A stretch of 64,000 nucleotides of DNA from CAYUQT01 sp964596165 (GTDB taxonomy: Bacteria > Planctomycetota > Phycisphaerae > UBA1845 > JAFGLZ01). Positions 18,881-26,844 of the stretch are shown here, piece after piece. Position numbers and translations under genes: made by a program. Every line of letters starts with the position of its first letter. Within the stretch, counting starts at the first letter, position 1. The stretch is from contig CAZQTW010000014.1 of the NCBI GenBank assembly GCA_964596165.1, positions 1 through 64,000 of the forward strand, read 5' to 3'. The notes under the pieces were generated by a model. That model worked only from the letters and a program-made list of their open reading frames with translations. It made no database searches and was not told where the DNA came from.

Positions 18881-19927
18881 TCATCGGGAACCATTGAACT
18901 CTCTCATCGCCCGGATCATGGCGCGGATGTTCGCCGCCGGCATCCCCGGGCTTACGCCTCCGCCGAGCGACAGAATGATTCTTTCGCCGCCGGACTTGAC
19001 CAGGACCTCGAGCGTGGCGGCCTTGACCTGCTCGGGCGTTCCCCGAACGCCGATCTTTAGCGGATTGACGTTCCCCATCAAACACATCCTGGGGCCCATT
19101 CGGCGGCGGACCTCGGCAACGTCGAGGTCCTTTCCCCAGTTCAGTACGTCGAATCCCACCTCGGCCAGGTCTTCAAGGAACGGACGGATGTTGGCGTCAT
19201 TGTGGTAGACTTTGACCCAGTCGGTCGGGAAGGCATCGCAGATCCGCTTGAGGTAGGGGTGGGCGAACTCCCGATACTGATCCGGTCCGATCATTCCGAC
19301 CACGTCATCCAGTATGAAGATGCCCTCAATGCTTTCACCGACGACCTCGGCCTGGGCCTTCAGCCAGGCGATGATGGCCCGGGTGGTGAATTCCAGCAGC
19401 CGGTGAGCCCCCTTGGGATTGTCCAGGAGGTCAATGGTGAACTCGGTCAGTCCCCGGAAGAAGGAGGCCACACAAAGCGGGCCCCTCGCTGTGACTACGG
19501 GAATGGTGTAACCCGCATCGGCGATGCGTTGCCTTTGCGTCCGGTAGCGATGCAGCGCCAGGGCCATCATGCCGTCGGTGTGCGGATCCACCGGCGAGAG
19601 TTGATCGAGGTCTTCCAGGTGAAAAAGCATGTGAGATTCGCTCGGCGTCTGGTCGGGCCAAAAGCGGATTCGCGCGCCCATTGCCGAGGGCTCGATCGCC
19701 ATGCCGTATTCTACCCACCATGAGGGGAAGAAGATGACGTCCGGGAACTCTTCAATCACGCGGCGGTTGGCCTGAAACCACGCCTCCGGATCGAGATAGT
19801 AATCCAGGTGGCGGATGCCCACGTGCCCCGGCAGCCACGGGCTATCGATGATCAGCGACAGGGGGATGTGGCCGACCGATTGTCCCTTGGCCGCCTTCTT
19901 GAATGTCTGCCATTGTTCGGGTCGCAT
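18881..19927 (-). CDS. Uroporphyrinogen decarboxylase (UroD)-family protein, probably methyltransferase type
   Basis: 348 residues from ATG 19927 (TAGGGAT upstream). UroD/MtaA-type TIM barrel: S-H-M-L-F-H-L-E-D-L early, a central D-D-V-V-G-M-I-G-P-D-Q-Y segment, then V-K-V-Y-H-N-D-A-N, and a C-terminal L-S-L-G-G-G-V-S-P-G-M-P typical of the family. True HemE motifs (N-terminal R-Q-A-G-R) are missing, so heme synthesis is unlikely; relatives of this type include corrinoid-linked methyltransferases (MtaA, CmuA, MtvB). The usual zinc-binding H-x-C pattern is altered here (Y-H-N-D), which weakens the case for catalysis. It converges on the cytidylate-kinase-like gene. Confidence 0.8.
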   Translation of the reverse strand: MRPEQWQTFKKAAKGQSVGHIPLSLIIDSPWLPGHVGIRHLDYYLDPEAWFQANRRVIEEFPDVIFFPSWWVEYGMAIEPSAMGARIRFWPDQTPSESHMLFHLEDLDQLSPVDPHTDGMMALALHRYRTQRQRIADAGYTIPVVTARGPLCVASFFRGLTEFTIDLLDNPKGAHRLLEFTTRAIIAWLKAQAEVVGESIEGIFILDDVVGMIGPDQYREFAHPYLKRICDAFPTDWVKVYHNDANIRPFLEDLAEVGFDVLNWGKDLDVAEVRRRMGPRMCLMGNVNPLKIGVRGTPEQVKAATLEVLVKSGGERIILSLGGGVSPGMPAANIRAMIRAMREFNGSR

Positions 19928-20102
19928 GCGGAATCCCTACCATTCCTTGCAGTATGGCGAAGAATACATTATCCATCCATTCGGCGTACCTTGACGGAGA
20001 AGGCCCGTTCGTTCGACGACTGGCAAGTCTAGCACAAGAGGCCTAGGATGTGACCTACCGGCAACCGGTGTTACTGACTCTCATGAGTTGGAGGATGGTA
20101 CG

Positions 20103-21074
20103 ATGCATGATTCCGTTGTGATCCCCAGTCTGATCATTTCACTGCTGACAGCCACCGCGGCGGCCGAATCGGCCGACCCGAGATTCAAACCAGTCGGCGA
20201 AGGCTGGTTTGCGTTCGATACGGGTGTGGTTAAGGGCAGACTGCAATGCGACGGCAAGAGCCAGGGTATGCCGAGCTTCGTCGACGTCAAGACGGGCACG
20301 GAACTGGCTTATGGGGGAGGCAATCCCGGAATCATGAGCTTCTACCGGCTCTTCTCGGCGGGCAAGCGATGGGGCGACATGCAAAAGGGTGATACCTTCC
20401 GCGGCTGGCCACAGACGTCCCAGCTTCTTTCAGACGGCGGTGTCTCGATCCACTGGCCGGCGGCCGAGGACCATCCCGTCGAGGTGACCGCTACGTTCCG
20501 TTGGGTTGATCCGAGTACGTTGGATGTGGAGACCGTTGTCAAACCGAAGGTCGACATGCCGGCGTTCGAGATCTTCATCTCCTCCTATTTCAGCAACAGC
20601 TTCCAGAACTTCGTTTACGTTCAGCCGCCGCGTTTCGCCCCGGGCAAACCGCATTTTCTCGCCCCGCATGGGGATCCGATGGTGATCGGTACCTACATGG
20701 CCTATCCACGTGACCTGCGCGCCGCTCAGATGATCTATGACGGGCGTTGGGAACAAGGACATAGCCCCGTGCAGTGGTCCGTCACGCGATTCATCGCCGC
20801 CCCGCTGGCCCTCATGCGGGACGGCAAGAGCGACATCACCGTTGTTCAAATGACTCGCCCACAAGATTGCTTTGCCGTCGAGATGCCGTATAACCTGACT
20901 CCCCCGGACGGTGTGGCCGGCCATCGTTCGATCTACTTCTCACTCTTCGGCGGCGATCTGAAGGCCGGTGAGTCCGCGCGGGCGCTGACCCGTACGATCG
21001 TCGGACGCGACATCACCGATGAGAAGGCATTGGAGGCATACGCGACGTTCGTTGGGCAGACGAAAGGAAACTGA
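20103..21074 (+). CDS. Secreted protein of unknown function
   Basis: 323 residues. ATG 20103 follows GGAGG by 8 bases and gives a signal peptide ending near A-A-A-E-S-A. The mature part is beta-rich with several aromatic motifs (F-D-T-G-V-V-K-G, S-S-Y-F-S-N-S-F-Q-N-F-V-Y-V) and reads like a carbohydrate- or lyase-associated beta-sandwich. I do not recognise a named family. It is divergent from the UroD-family gene. Confidence 0.7.
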   Translation: MHDSVVIPSLIISLLTATAAAESADPRFKPVGEGWFAFDTGVVKGRLQCDGKSQGMPSFVDVKTGTELAYGGGNPGIMSFYRLFSAGKRWGDMQKGDTFRGWPQTSQLLSDGGVSIHWPAAEDHPVEVTATFRWVDPSTLDVETVVKPKVDMPAFEIFISSYFSNSFQNFVYVQPPRFAPGKPHFLAPHGDPMVIGTYMAYPRDLRAAQMIYDGRWEQGHSPVQWSVTRFIAAPLALMRDGKSDITVVQMTRPQDCFAVEMPYNLTPPDGVAGHRSIYFSLFGGDLKAGESARALTRTIVGRDITDEKALEAYATFVGQTKGN

Positions 21075-21234
21075 GATGGTGGCGTTTCACCGTGGCAGTG
21101 CCCAAGGTTCAAGACCGATCCTTTCGACGAAGGCGGTAGCGCGTTGATCCGGTGCCCCGCGGCGGCACGTCGGCCAGTCGTTCGTGGGTATCCCGATGTC
21201 CTCCAGACCGCTGGACCCCGTTCTGCCTCGACGT

Positions 21235-21240
21235 TATGAT
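21235..21240 (+). promoter_or_regulatory. Possible -10 element of a sigma70-type promoter
   Basis: TATGAT at 21235-21240 lies 17 bases after a TGGACC (21212-21217) that matches four of six bases of a -35 box, about 60 bases before the first acyl-CoA ligase start. Tentative. Confidence 0.3.
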
Positions 21241-21302
21241 GCCGCGACAATCAGGGGGTGGAGTTAGGGATTAGGGCGGCCTTCGCGCCTTCAGGAGTGA
21301 GT

Positions 21303-22832
21303 ATGCTCGTAGAGAGTCTTTTGGCTTCTGCTGAACGGTACCCCGACCGCGTGGCCGTGTCCGACGAACTGGGCATGGAGTTGACTTACGCACGGCTGGT
21401 TCGTGTCGCGGGCGTGATCAAGAAGATCATCGAGAAAGAAACGAACTGTCCCCGGGTGGGTATCTTTCTTCCTTCCTCGGCGGGATTTGCCATTACCTGG
21501 TACGGCATCCTTTGGGCCGGTCGGGTCGCGGTTCCCTTGAATTTGCTTCTCCATCCGGACGAGCTGAAGCGGGTCGTTGAGGACTCCGGGATCGACACGG
21601 TCGTTACCATTCGCTTCCCTCAGGCAGTTGCCCAGCTTAATCAGACGGTCGAGCGGCTTCCGGTCAACAAGATCTATCTGGGCGATCTGCCGCTGAAACG
21701 GAAGGTCGTCACGTCCTTCTTCCTGCCGCAGCCGCGCCTGCCGCGTGTTGAGCCGGATGATCTGGCCACGCTGCTCTATACGTCCGGAACCGCGGGAGAA
21801 CCCAAGGGCGTCATGCTGACGCACAGGAACCTCCAGGAGAATGCTTTCGGGTGTATCGAACACCTGAAACCGGATCCGGACCAGCGGTTCCTGGGTTTGT
21901 TGCCGCTGTTTCACAGCTTTGGGCTCACCACGATGATGGTCGTGCCTATCACGTTGGGTTCGACGGTCCATTACCTGCCCAGGTTTGTACCGGCTCAGGT
22001 GGTGCGGACCATCTCGCAGCAACGAAGTTCAATGGTCTTCGCCATCGCGAGCATGTACTCCGCCCTCGTCCGACTGAAGAGCGCCACGCCGGAAGACCTC
22101 AAGAGCATTCAACTACCCATCAGCGGAGGGGAGGCGCTGCCGCCGGCCCTCTACAAGGCCTGGCTCGACCGGTTCGGCTTTCCGTTGCTGGAAGGCTACG
22201 GTCTGACGGAGACCTCGCCTGTCGTCTCGGTGAATCCGCCCTGGGCGAATCGTAACGGCACGGCCGGCAAGCTGCTGCCCAACGTCGAGGCCCGAACGAT
22301 CGACGATGCCGGGAACCCCCTTCCACCCGGGACCGTCGGCGAGATCGTTATCCGCGGCTATCTGATCATGAAAGGTTACTACAACCGGCCGGTGGAGACG
22401 GCCGCCGTCATCGACAAGGACGGTTGGTTCAAGACCGGCGACATGGGCTGGGTTGACGCCGACCGCTACATCGCCATCACGGGTCGCAAGAAGGAGATGA
22501 TCATCGTGAGCGGCGAAAACGTCTATCCACGTGAGATCGAGTCGGTGCTCGAACAGCATCCGGCGGTGGCCGAGTCGGCGGTCATTCCCGAGAAGGTCGG
22601 CGGCACGCGAGGTGAGGTGCCCGTCGGCTTCGTGATTCTCAAGGAAGGCCAGACGACCACGGATGCGGATCTCCGCGACTTCTGCCGAAACCACTTGCCC
22701 CAATACAAGGTTCCCCGGGTCGTCTGGATCGCCCAGCAATTGCCTCGCGGTCCCACCGGGAAGATCCTGAAGCGAGCACTCGACCCGGCCGGACCCCCCC
22801 AGTCGTCCGGTGCGGCGCCCACGACAGATTGA
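21303..22832 (+). CDS. AMP-binding acyl-CoA ligase-like enzyme, copy 1
   Basis: 509 residues of the ANL (adenylate-forming) superfamily. ATG 21303 has AGGAG upstream. Motifs: P-loop Y-T-S-G-T-A-G-E-P-K-G-V near residue 160, G-Y-G-L-T-E-T-S-P near 300, K-T-G-D-M-G-W near 378, and the C-terminal catalytic lysine region G-P-T-G-K-I-L-K-R near 490. The layout fits medium/long-chain fatty-acyl-CoA or acyl-ACP synthetases, activating a carboxylate with ATP and passing it to CoA or a carrier. The next gene, 54 bases on, is a close paralogue with the same N-terminus (M-L-V/I-E). No carrier protein or beta-oxidation gene adjoins, so the acid is unknown. Confidence 0.9.
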   Translation: MLVESLLASAERYPDRVAVSDELGMELTYARLVRVAGVIKKIIEKETNCPRVGIFLPSSAGFAITWYGILWAGRVAVPLNLLLHPDELKRVVEDSGIDTVVTIRFPQAVAQLNQTVERLPVNKIYLGDLPLKRKVVTSFFLPQPRLPRVEPDDLATLLYTSGTAGEPKGVMLTHRNLQENAFGCIEHLKPDPDQRFLGLLPLFHSFGLTTMMVVPITLGSTVHYLPRFVPAQVVRTISQQRSSMVFAIASMYSALVRLKSATPEDLKSIQLPISGGEALPPALYKAWLDRFGFPLLEGYGLTETSPVVSVNPPWANRNGTAGKLLPNVEARTIDDAGNPLPPGTVGEIVIRGYLIMKGYYNRPVETAAVIDKDGWFKTGDMGWVDADRYIAITGRKKEMIIVSGENVYPREIESVLEQHPAVAESAVIPEKVGGTRGEVPVGFVILKEGQTTTDADLRDFCRNHLPQYKVPRVVWIAQQLPRGPTGKILKRALDPAGPPQSSGAAPTTD

Positions 22833-22886
22833 GGAGCTGGGAAGTCCCTTGAGGAAAGTCAATCATTCTTTTCTGCGAAGGCAAGC

Positions 22887-24404
22887 ATGCTTATAGAAGC
22901 CCTCCTATCGTCGGCTGACCGATTCCCGGATCGATTGGCCGTGGCCGATCCTTTCGGAATGGAAGTTACCTACTCGCGCCTGGTTCACTTGGCCGACGTA
23001 ATCAAACGGGCCGTCGAGAAGGGCACCCATTGCGAGAGGGTGGGGATCTTCGGTCCTTCGTCCGTCGGATATGTCCTGACTTGGTATGGTATTATCTGGG
23101 CCGGCCGCGCCGCCGTTCCGCTCAATCTGCTTCTGCATCCCGACGAACTGCGCAGGATCATCGCCGATGCCCAGATCGACTTGATCGTTACCGGTCGTTT
23201 TCCTCCGGAGTTCAATCACTTGAACGACGTGGTGGACCACCTGCCCGTCCGCAAGATCGTCCTGGATGATCTGCCCCTGAGGCAGAGGACTGCCGGCGGT
23301 GACGTCGCACCGTCGTTGCGTCCTCCGAAGGTCGGTCCGGACGATGTGGCTGTGATCCTCTATACCTCCGGGACATCCGGCGAGCCCAAGGGCGTCATGC
23401 TGACGCACAAGAACCTCGACGGCAACGCTCGGGGCTGTATTGCGCACCTTCGCCCCGGGCCCGACCAGCGATACCTCGGCGTGCTGCCGCTCTTTCACAG
23501 TTTCGGCATGACCACGATGATGGTCATGCCCATTACGTTGGGGGCGAGCGTCTTTTACATACCGAGATTTCAGCCGGCTCAGGTCATCAAAGCCATCGCC
23601 ACCCAACGATCCACGATGGTCTATGCCATCGCGAGCATGTGTTCGGCCATGTTGCGTGTCAAGAGCGCCACGCCCGAGGACTTCAAGAGCATCGAGGCCT
23701 TCATTACCGGCGGCGAGGCTTTGCCTCCGGAGTTGTACAAGGCTTGGTTGGAGCGGTTCGGGTTCCCGCTGCTCGAAGGGTATGGCCTGACCGAGACGTC
23801 GCCGGTGGTTTCGTTCAATCGACCCTGGGCAAACCACCCGGGAACGGCGGGCCAGCTTCTGCCGGGCGTCGAGGCCCGGACAATTGACGAGGATGGCAGT
23901 CCATTGCCGCCCGGGAATACCGGCGAGATCGCCGTTCGCGGCAGCATTGTGATGAAGGGCTACTACAACAAGCCCCGGGAGACCGCCGCCGTTTTGGACA
24001 AGGACGGATGGTTCAAAACCGGCGACATGGGCTGGGTCGACGCGGAGGGTTACGTTGCCATCACCGGCCGCAAGAAGGAAATGATCATCGTCAGCGGCGA
24101 GAACGTATATCCTCGCGAGATCGAGGCCGTGCTTGAACGGCACCCGGCCGTTGCCGAATCGGCGGTCATCCCTGAGAAGGTCGGCGGCACCCGCGGCGAA
24201 GTGCCGGTCGGTTTCGTTATCCTCAAGGAGGGGCACACCACCAACGACCACGAACTCCGCGAGTTCTGCCGCAAACACCTGCCCCAGTATAAAGTCCCGA
24301 AAACGGTCTGGATCGCCGAACAGCTTCCTCGCGGTCCGACCGGCAAGATCCTGAAGCGGGCTCTGTGTTCGGCCGGTCCGCCTCGGCCGGCGGCAGGGAA
24401 CTGA
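22887..24404 (+). CDS. AMP-binding acyl-CoA ligase-like enzyme, copy 2
   Basis: 505 residues, collinear with and strongly similar to copy 1 over its whole length; the C-terminal third (from K-K-E-M-I-I-V-S-G-E-N to P-V-G-F-V-I-L-K-E-G) is almost identical between the two. Active-site motifs are again intact: Y-T-S-G-T-S-G-E-P-K-G, G-Y-G-L-T-E-T-S-P, K-T-G-D-M-G-W, G-P-T-G-K-I-L-K-R. ATG 22887 follows GAAGG. The two genes are co-directional and probably one transcript. The differences cluster in the N-terminal substrate-binding half, suggesting that the copies act on different acids. Confidence 0.9.
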   Translation: MLIEALLSSADRFPDRLAVADPFGMEVTYSRLVHLADVIKRAVEKGTHCERVGIFGPSSVGYVLTWYGIIWAGRAAVPLNLLLHPDELRRIIADAQIDLIVTGRFPPEFNHLNDVVDHLPVRKIVLDDLPLRQRTAGGDVAPSLRPPKVGPDDVAVILYTSGTSGEPKGVMLTHKNLDGNARGCIAHLRPGPDQRYLGVLPLFHSFGMTTMMVMPITLGASVFYIPRFQPAQVIKAIATQRSTMVYAIASMCSAMLRVKSATPEDFKSIEAFITGGEALPPELYKAWLERFGFPLLEGYGLTETSPVVSFNRPWANHPGTAGQLLPGVEARTIDEDGSPLPPGNTGEIAVRGSIVMKGYYNKPRETAAVLDKDGWFKTGDMGWVDAEGYVAITGRKKEMIIVSGENVYPREIEAVLERHPAVAESAVIPEKVGGTRGEVPVGFVILKEGHTTNDHELREFCRKHLPQYKVPKTVWIAEQLPRGPTGKILKRALCSAGPPRPAAGN

Positions 24405-24504
24405 GCGGACCGAGAGCAAATGACGGGGCCATGCGGGGGGCGTGAGGATTCTGATGGTCGCATCCTCCGTCTCCGTGAGACCGGCGCGGCGAAAGGACCG
24501 ATCG

Positions 24505-26412
24505 CTACTGAATGGCCGAATGCGATGCGGTCGTTGTGGAGGGTTTGCTTGCGGGCGCCGACGTCGCGCCCGTATTCCACGCATTGGTGATGACGATCAG
24601 CGCGTCGTCGGGGTCTCGCGGATTGACTTCCACGCGGCAAACCTCGCGGTAGGTCAAGTCCTGCATTCCCTTGATCATTCCCCATTGCTCAAGCTTGTCG
24701 GCTTCGACAATGATGTATTCCTTTCGCCGGCTGTTCAGCATCTGCTTGAGGCGGTGGGCACCTTCGACCAGGACTTCACCGGGGACTTCCAGCCGTCCGC
24801 GCCGGCGCGCCGCCATCTCAAGTTCAGTGAACACGGGACGGATCTTCATGCCTGAGTGATAGACCACCCGCGCGTCCGCCCGGCCGATCGCCCAGGTAAT
24901 GCGGTCTTCCGGTCCCACATTCAGACGTTTGAGTTCGTCCGCCAGTTTGACCGCCTCCCGCTTAAAATCGGCACGGCCCAGCATCGACCACGACCATGCG
25001 AATACGGTGAGCGTTGTCAGCGACAGCGCGCCCAGACTGGCCAACCGGCGGCGCGAGACGAACAGCCAACCGGTTGATATGGTACCAATAATCAGCAACA
25101 CCGCTCCCGGCCACGTGACGCGAGTGAGGCCCGGTTCGTCCTTAGAGAACATATAGAGTCCGATCGGCAGACCGATGACCAAGGCCCCGACAATTCCAAT
25201 CACCGCCGCACGCACCCGTTTCACGTCGAACGTTCGCGGGGCCAGAAACAGCCGATCGATGACCGGCGCCAACAAAAGGCACAGTCCGGGAACGACGGGG
25301 AGCAGGTAATGGGGTCGCTTAAAGGCAGAGGTGCTCAGAAAGACAACCTGAGCCGCTACCCAGGTGAATGCGAAGAGAAGTCCGGCCCGCTCCTTGCGGT
25401 AGGCCTTGAGAAACGGCGCCGCCAATGCCTCCGGTAGTGAAAGGCAGAACGGGACCATAACGCCGAATGCGAGAGGCAGATAGTACCACCACGGTTCCGG
25501 CTTCTCATCCAACATGCCGGCATAGCGGTCGACGAATTCGGTTCGCCACAGTGCAATGGCGTTCTCCACCTTGAAGTAGACGTACAGAGGCCACAGCGAC
25601 GCCAATACGAGGAAAAGGATGATTCCCGGTATCAGCCAGAGTTGAGGCAGACGACGGAATTGCCGGACCAGCGCTCGTCCCAGTTGAACAAGCGGTGAAC
25701 CGTCGCGACCTTCAATTCGTGAGTGTTGGATAAGCCCCTTGGCCAGCGGTACGGTCCCGAACCAGTAGACGAACAACGACGCGCCGACTAGTGCCAACGG
25801 CAACGGTGCCTTGGCGAGCATCGCCAACGAAAGCATTACATAGAACGCGATCATGTAGCGAGTGCGGCGGCTGGGCCGTCGAATTCCGAACCAAAATGCT
25901 GCCATCGCACAGGCCATGAACATCGTTGTCAGCATCTCGGTTTGGGCATTATGTGAGAAGAACAGGGTCGCGATGCAGCACCCCATAATCAGTGCGCCCA
26001 CCAGTCCCGTTCGCCGGCCGTACATCGATTGCCCCATTCGGCAAACGACCCATACCGCGAGGATCGCCGCGATGGCCGAGGGAAGGCGTGAGGCCATGAC
26101 GCTGACCGGCGGGTTCAGATGCTTGGGATCGACCAGGCGCGATGCTATCGCTACGAGCCAGGGCTGCAAGGGGGGCTTTCGGATGAACGGCACATCGTTG
26201 AAGGTCGGTATCAGCCAGTGTCCCGTCTGTCGGATTTCCCGGGCGCACTGTGCGACAATCGCCTCGTGGTCGCCCAAGACTGGTCCGCCACTCAGGCCCC
26301 ACAGGGCGCCAAACGAGGCCAACACCAGTACTGCCACCACGCCGACGCGGCTCGGTTGTTGCGATATCTCCTCGGGGAACGGCAACTCAGACAGTCTGCC
26401 CTCTTCGCCCAT
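24505..26412 (-). CDS. ArnT/PMT-like (GT39-type) membrane glycosyltransferase
   Basis: 635 residues. After a 25-residue cytoplasmic leader come about 11 membrane helices. The first periplasmic loop holds the GT-C signature (G-D-H-E-A after helix 1) and F-I-R-K-P-P-L-Q-P-W-L, typical of ArnT/undecaprenyl-phosphate-dependent glycosyltransferases. The last about 150 residues form a soluble periplasmic domain. Role by family: transfer of a sugar from a polyprenyl-phosphate carrier to a lipid or protein acceptor on the outer face of the inner membrane. The start ATG 26412 has only a weak ribosome binding site. It is divergent from the small membrane protein and CgeB-like gene. Confidence 0.85.
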   Translation of the reverse strand: MGEEGRLSELPFPEEISQQPSRVGVVAVLVLASFGALWGLSGGPVLGDHEAIVAQCAREIRQTGHWLIPTFNDVPFIRKPPLQPWLVAIASRLVDPKHLNPPVSVMASRLPSAIAAILAVWVVCRMGQSMYGRRTGLVGALIMGCCIATLFFSHNAQTEMLTTMFMACAMAAFWFGIRRPSRRTRYMIAFYVMLSLAMLAKAPLPLALVGASLFVYWFGTVPLAKGLIQHSRIEGRDGSPLVQLGRALVRQFRRLPQLWLIPGIILFLVLASLWPLYVYFKVENAIALWRTEFVDRYAGMLDEKPEPWWYYLPLAFGVMVPFCLSLPEALAAPFLKAYRKERAGLLFAFTWVAAQVVFLSTSAFKRPHYLLPVVPGLCLLLAPVIDRLFLAPRTFDVKRVRAAVIGIVGALVIGLPIGLYMFSKDEPGLTRVTWPGAVLLIIGTISTGWLFVSRRRLASLGALSLTTLTVFAWSWSMLGRADFKREAVKLADELKRLNVGPEDRITWAIGRADARVVYHSGMKIRPVFTELEMAARRRGRLEVPGEVLVEGAHRLKQMLNSRRKEYIIVEADKLEQWGMIKGMQDLTYREVCRVEVNPRDPDDALIVITNAWNTGATSAPASKPSTTTASHSAIQ

Positions 26413-26635
26413 GATGCGCGTCCGCCTTTCGTTGTGGCGAACGACTCCCGCCGGTCGCCGGTGTGTGAACCGGGTGGATTCTATCGTATTTCCGGCAAGA
26501 GGAGAATCGCCGAGTCCTTTTTGGCGCAGGGGTCCTGCAATCGCCCCGGGGCTTGGGTCGGAGGCTTGTGTGTGGCGAGGAGGGGGGATATGCTGTGTGT
26601 GTTGTCGATGAGATCAGCAGGTTTGAGATCGTTCC

Positions 26636-26830
26636 ATGGCCGATGAACAAGCAAAACAGCAGGGGACTCTCTCAGGAACTCCGCAGCCCGACCCGTTTGA
26701 AGGCGTGCCCCCGGGCTGTTCTCCGCCTCGGCCAAGCTGGCCGCTGGTGTTGGCAGTCCTGGGCTACATTGTATGGGTTGCGCTACTGCTGATCTTGATG
26801 GTCATTCGCTTACGCACGTCGGTGGTCTAG
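26636..26830 (+). CDS. Small proline-rich single-pass membrane protein
   Basis: A 64-residue frame: a polar, Pro/Gly-rich N-terminus (P-Q-P-D-P-F-E-G-V-P-P-G) and one strong membrane helix at residues about 35-58, ending R-L-R-T-S-V-V. It ends 14 bases before the CgeB-like gene. No good ribosome binding site precedes ATG 26636, but the composition is that of a real tail-anchored-like protein. Function unknown. Confidence 0.45.
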   Translation: MADEQAKQQGTLSGTPQPDPFEGVPPGCSPPRPSWPLVLAVLGYIVWVALLLILMVIRLRTSVV

Positions 26831-26844
26831 CGCATCACGCGGAC

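Noticed and set aside
18881..19927. Heme biosynthesis gene hemE
   Set aside because: The N-terminal HemE substrate motif is missing and no other heme genes are near.
22905..24584. Minus-strand frame of about 560 codons antisense to the second acyl-CoA ligase
   Set aside because: Shadow of a gene with all ANL motifs; residues are low-complexity Arg/Gly/His.
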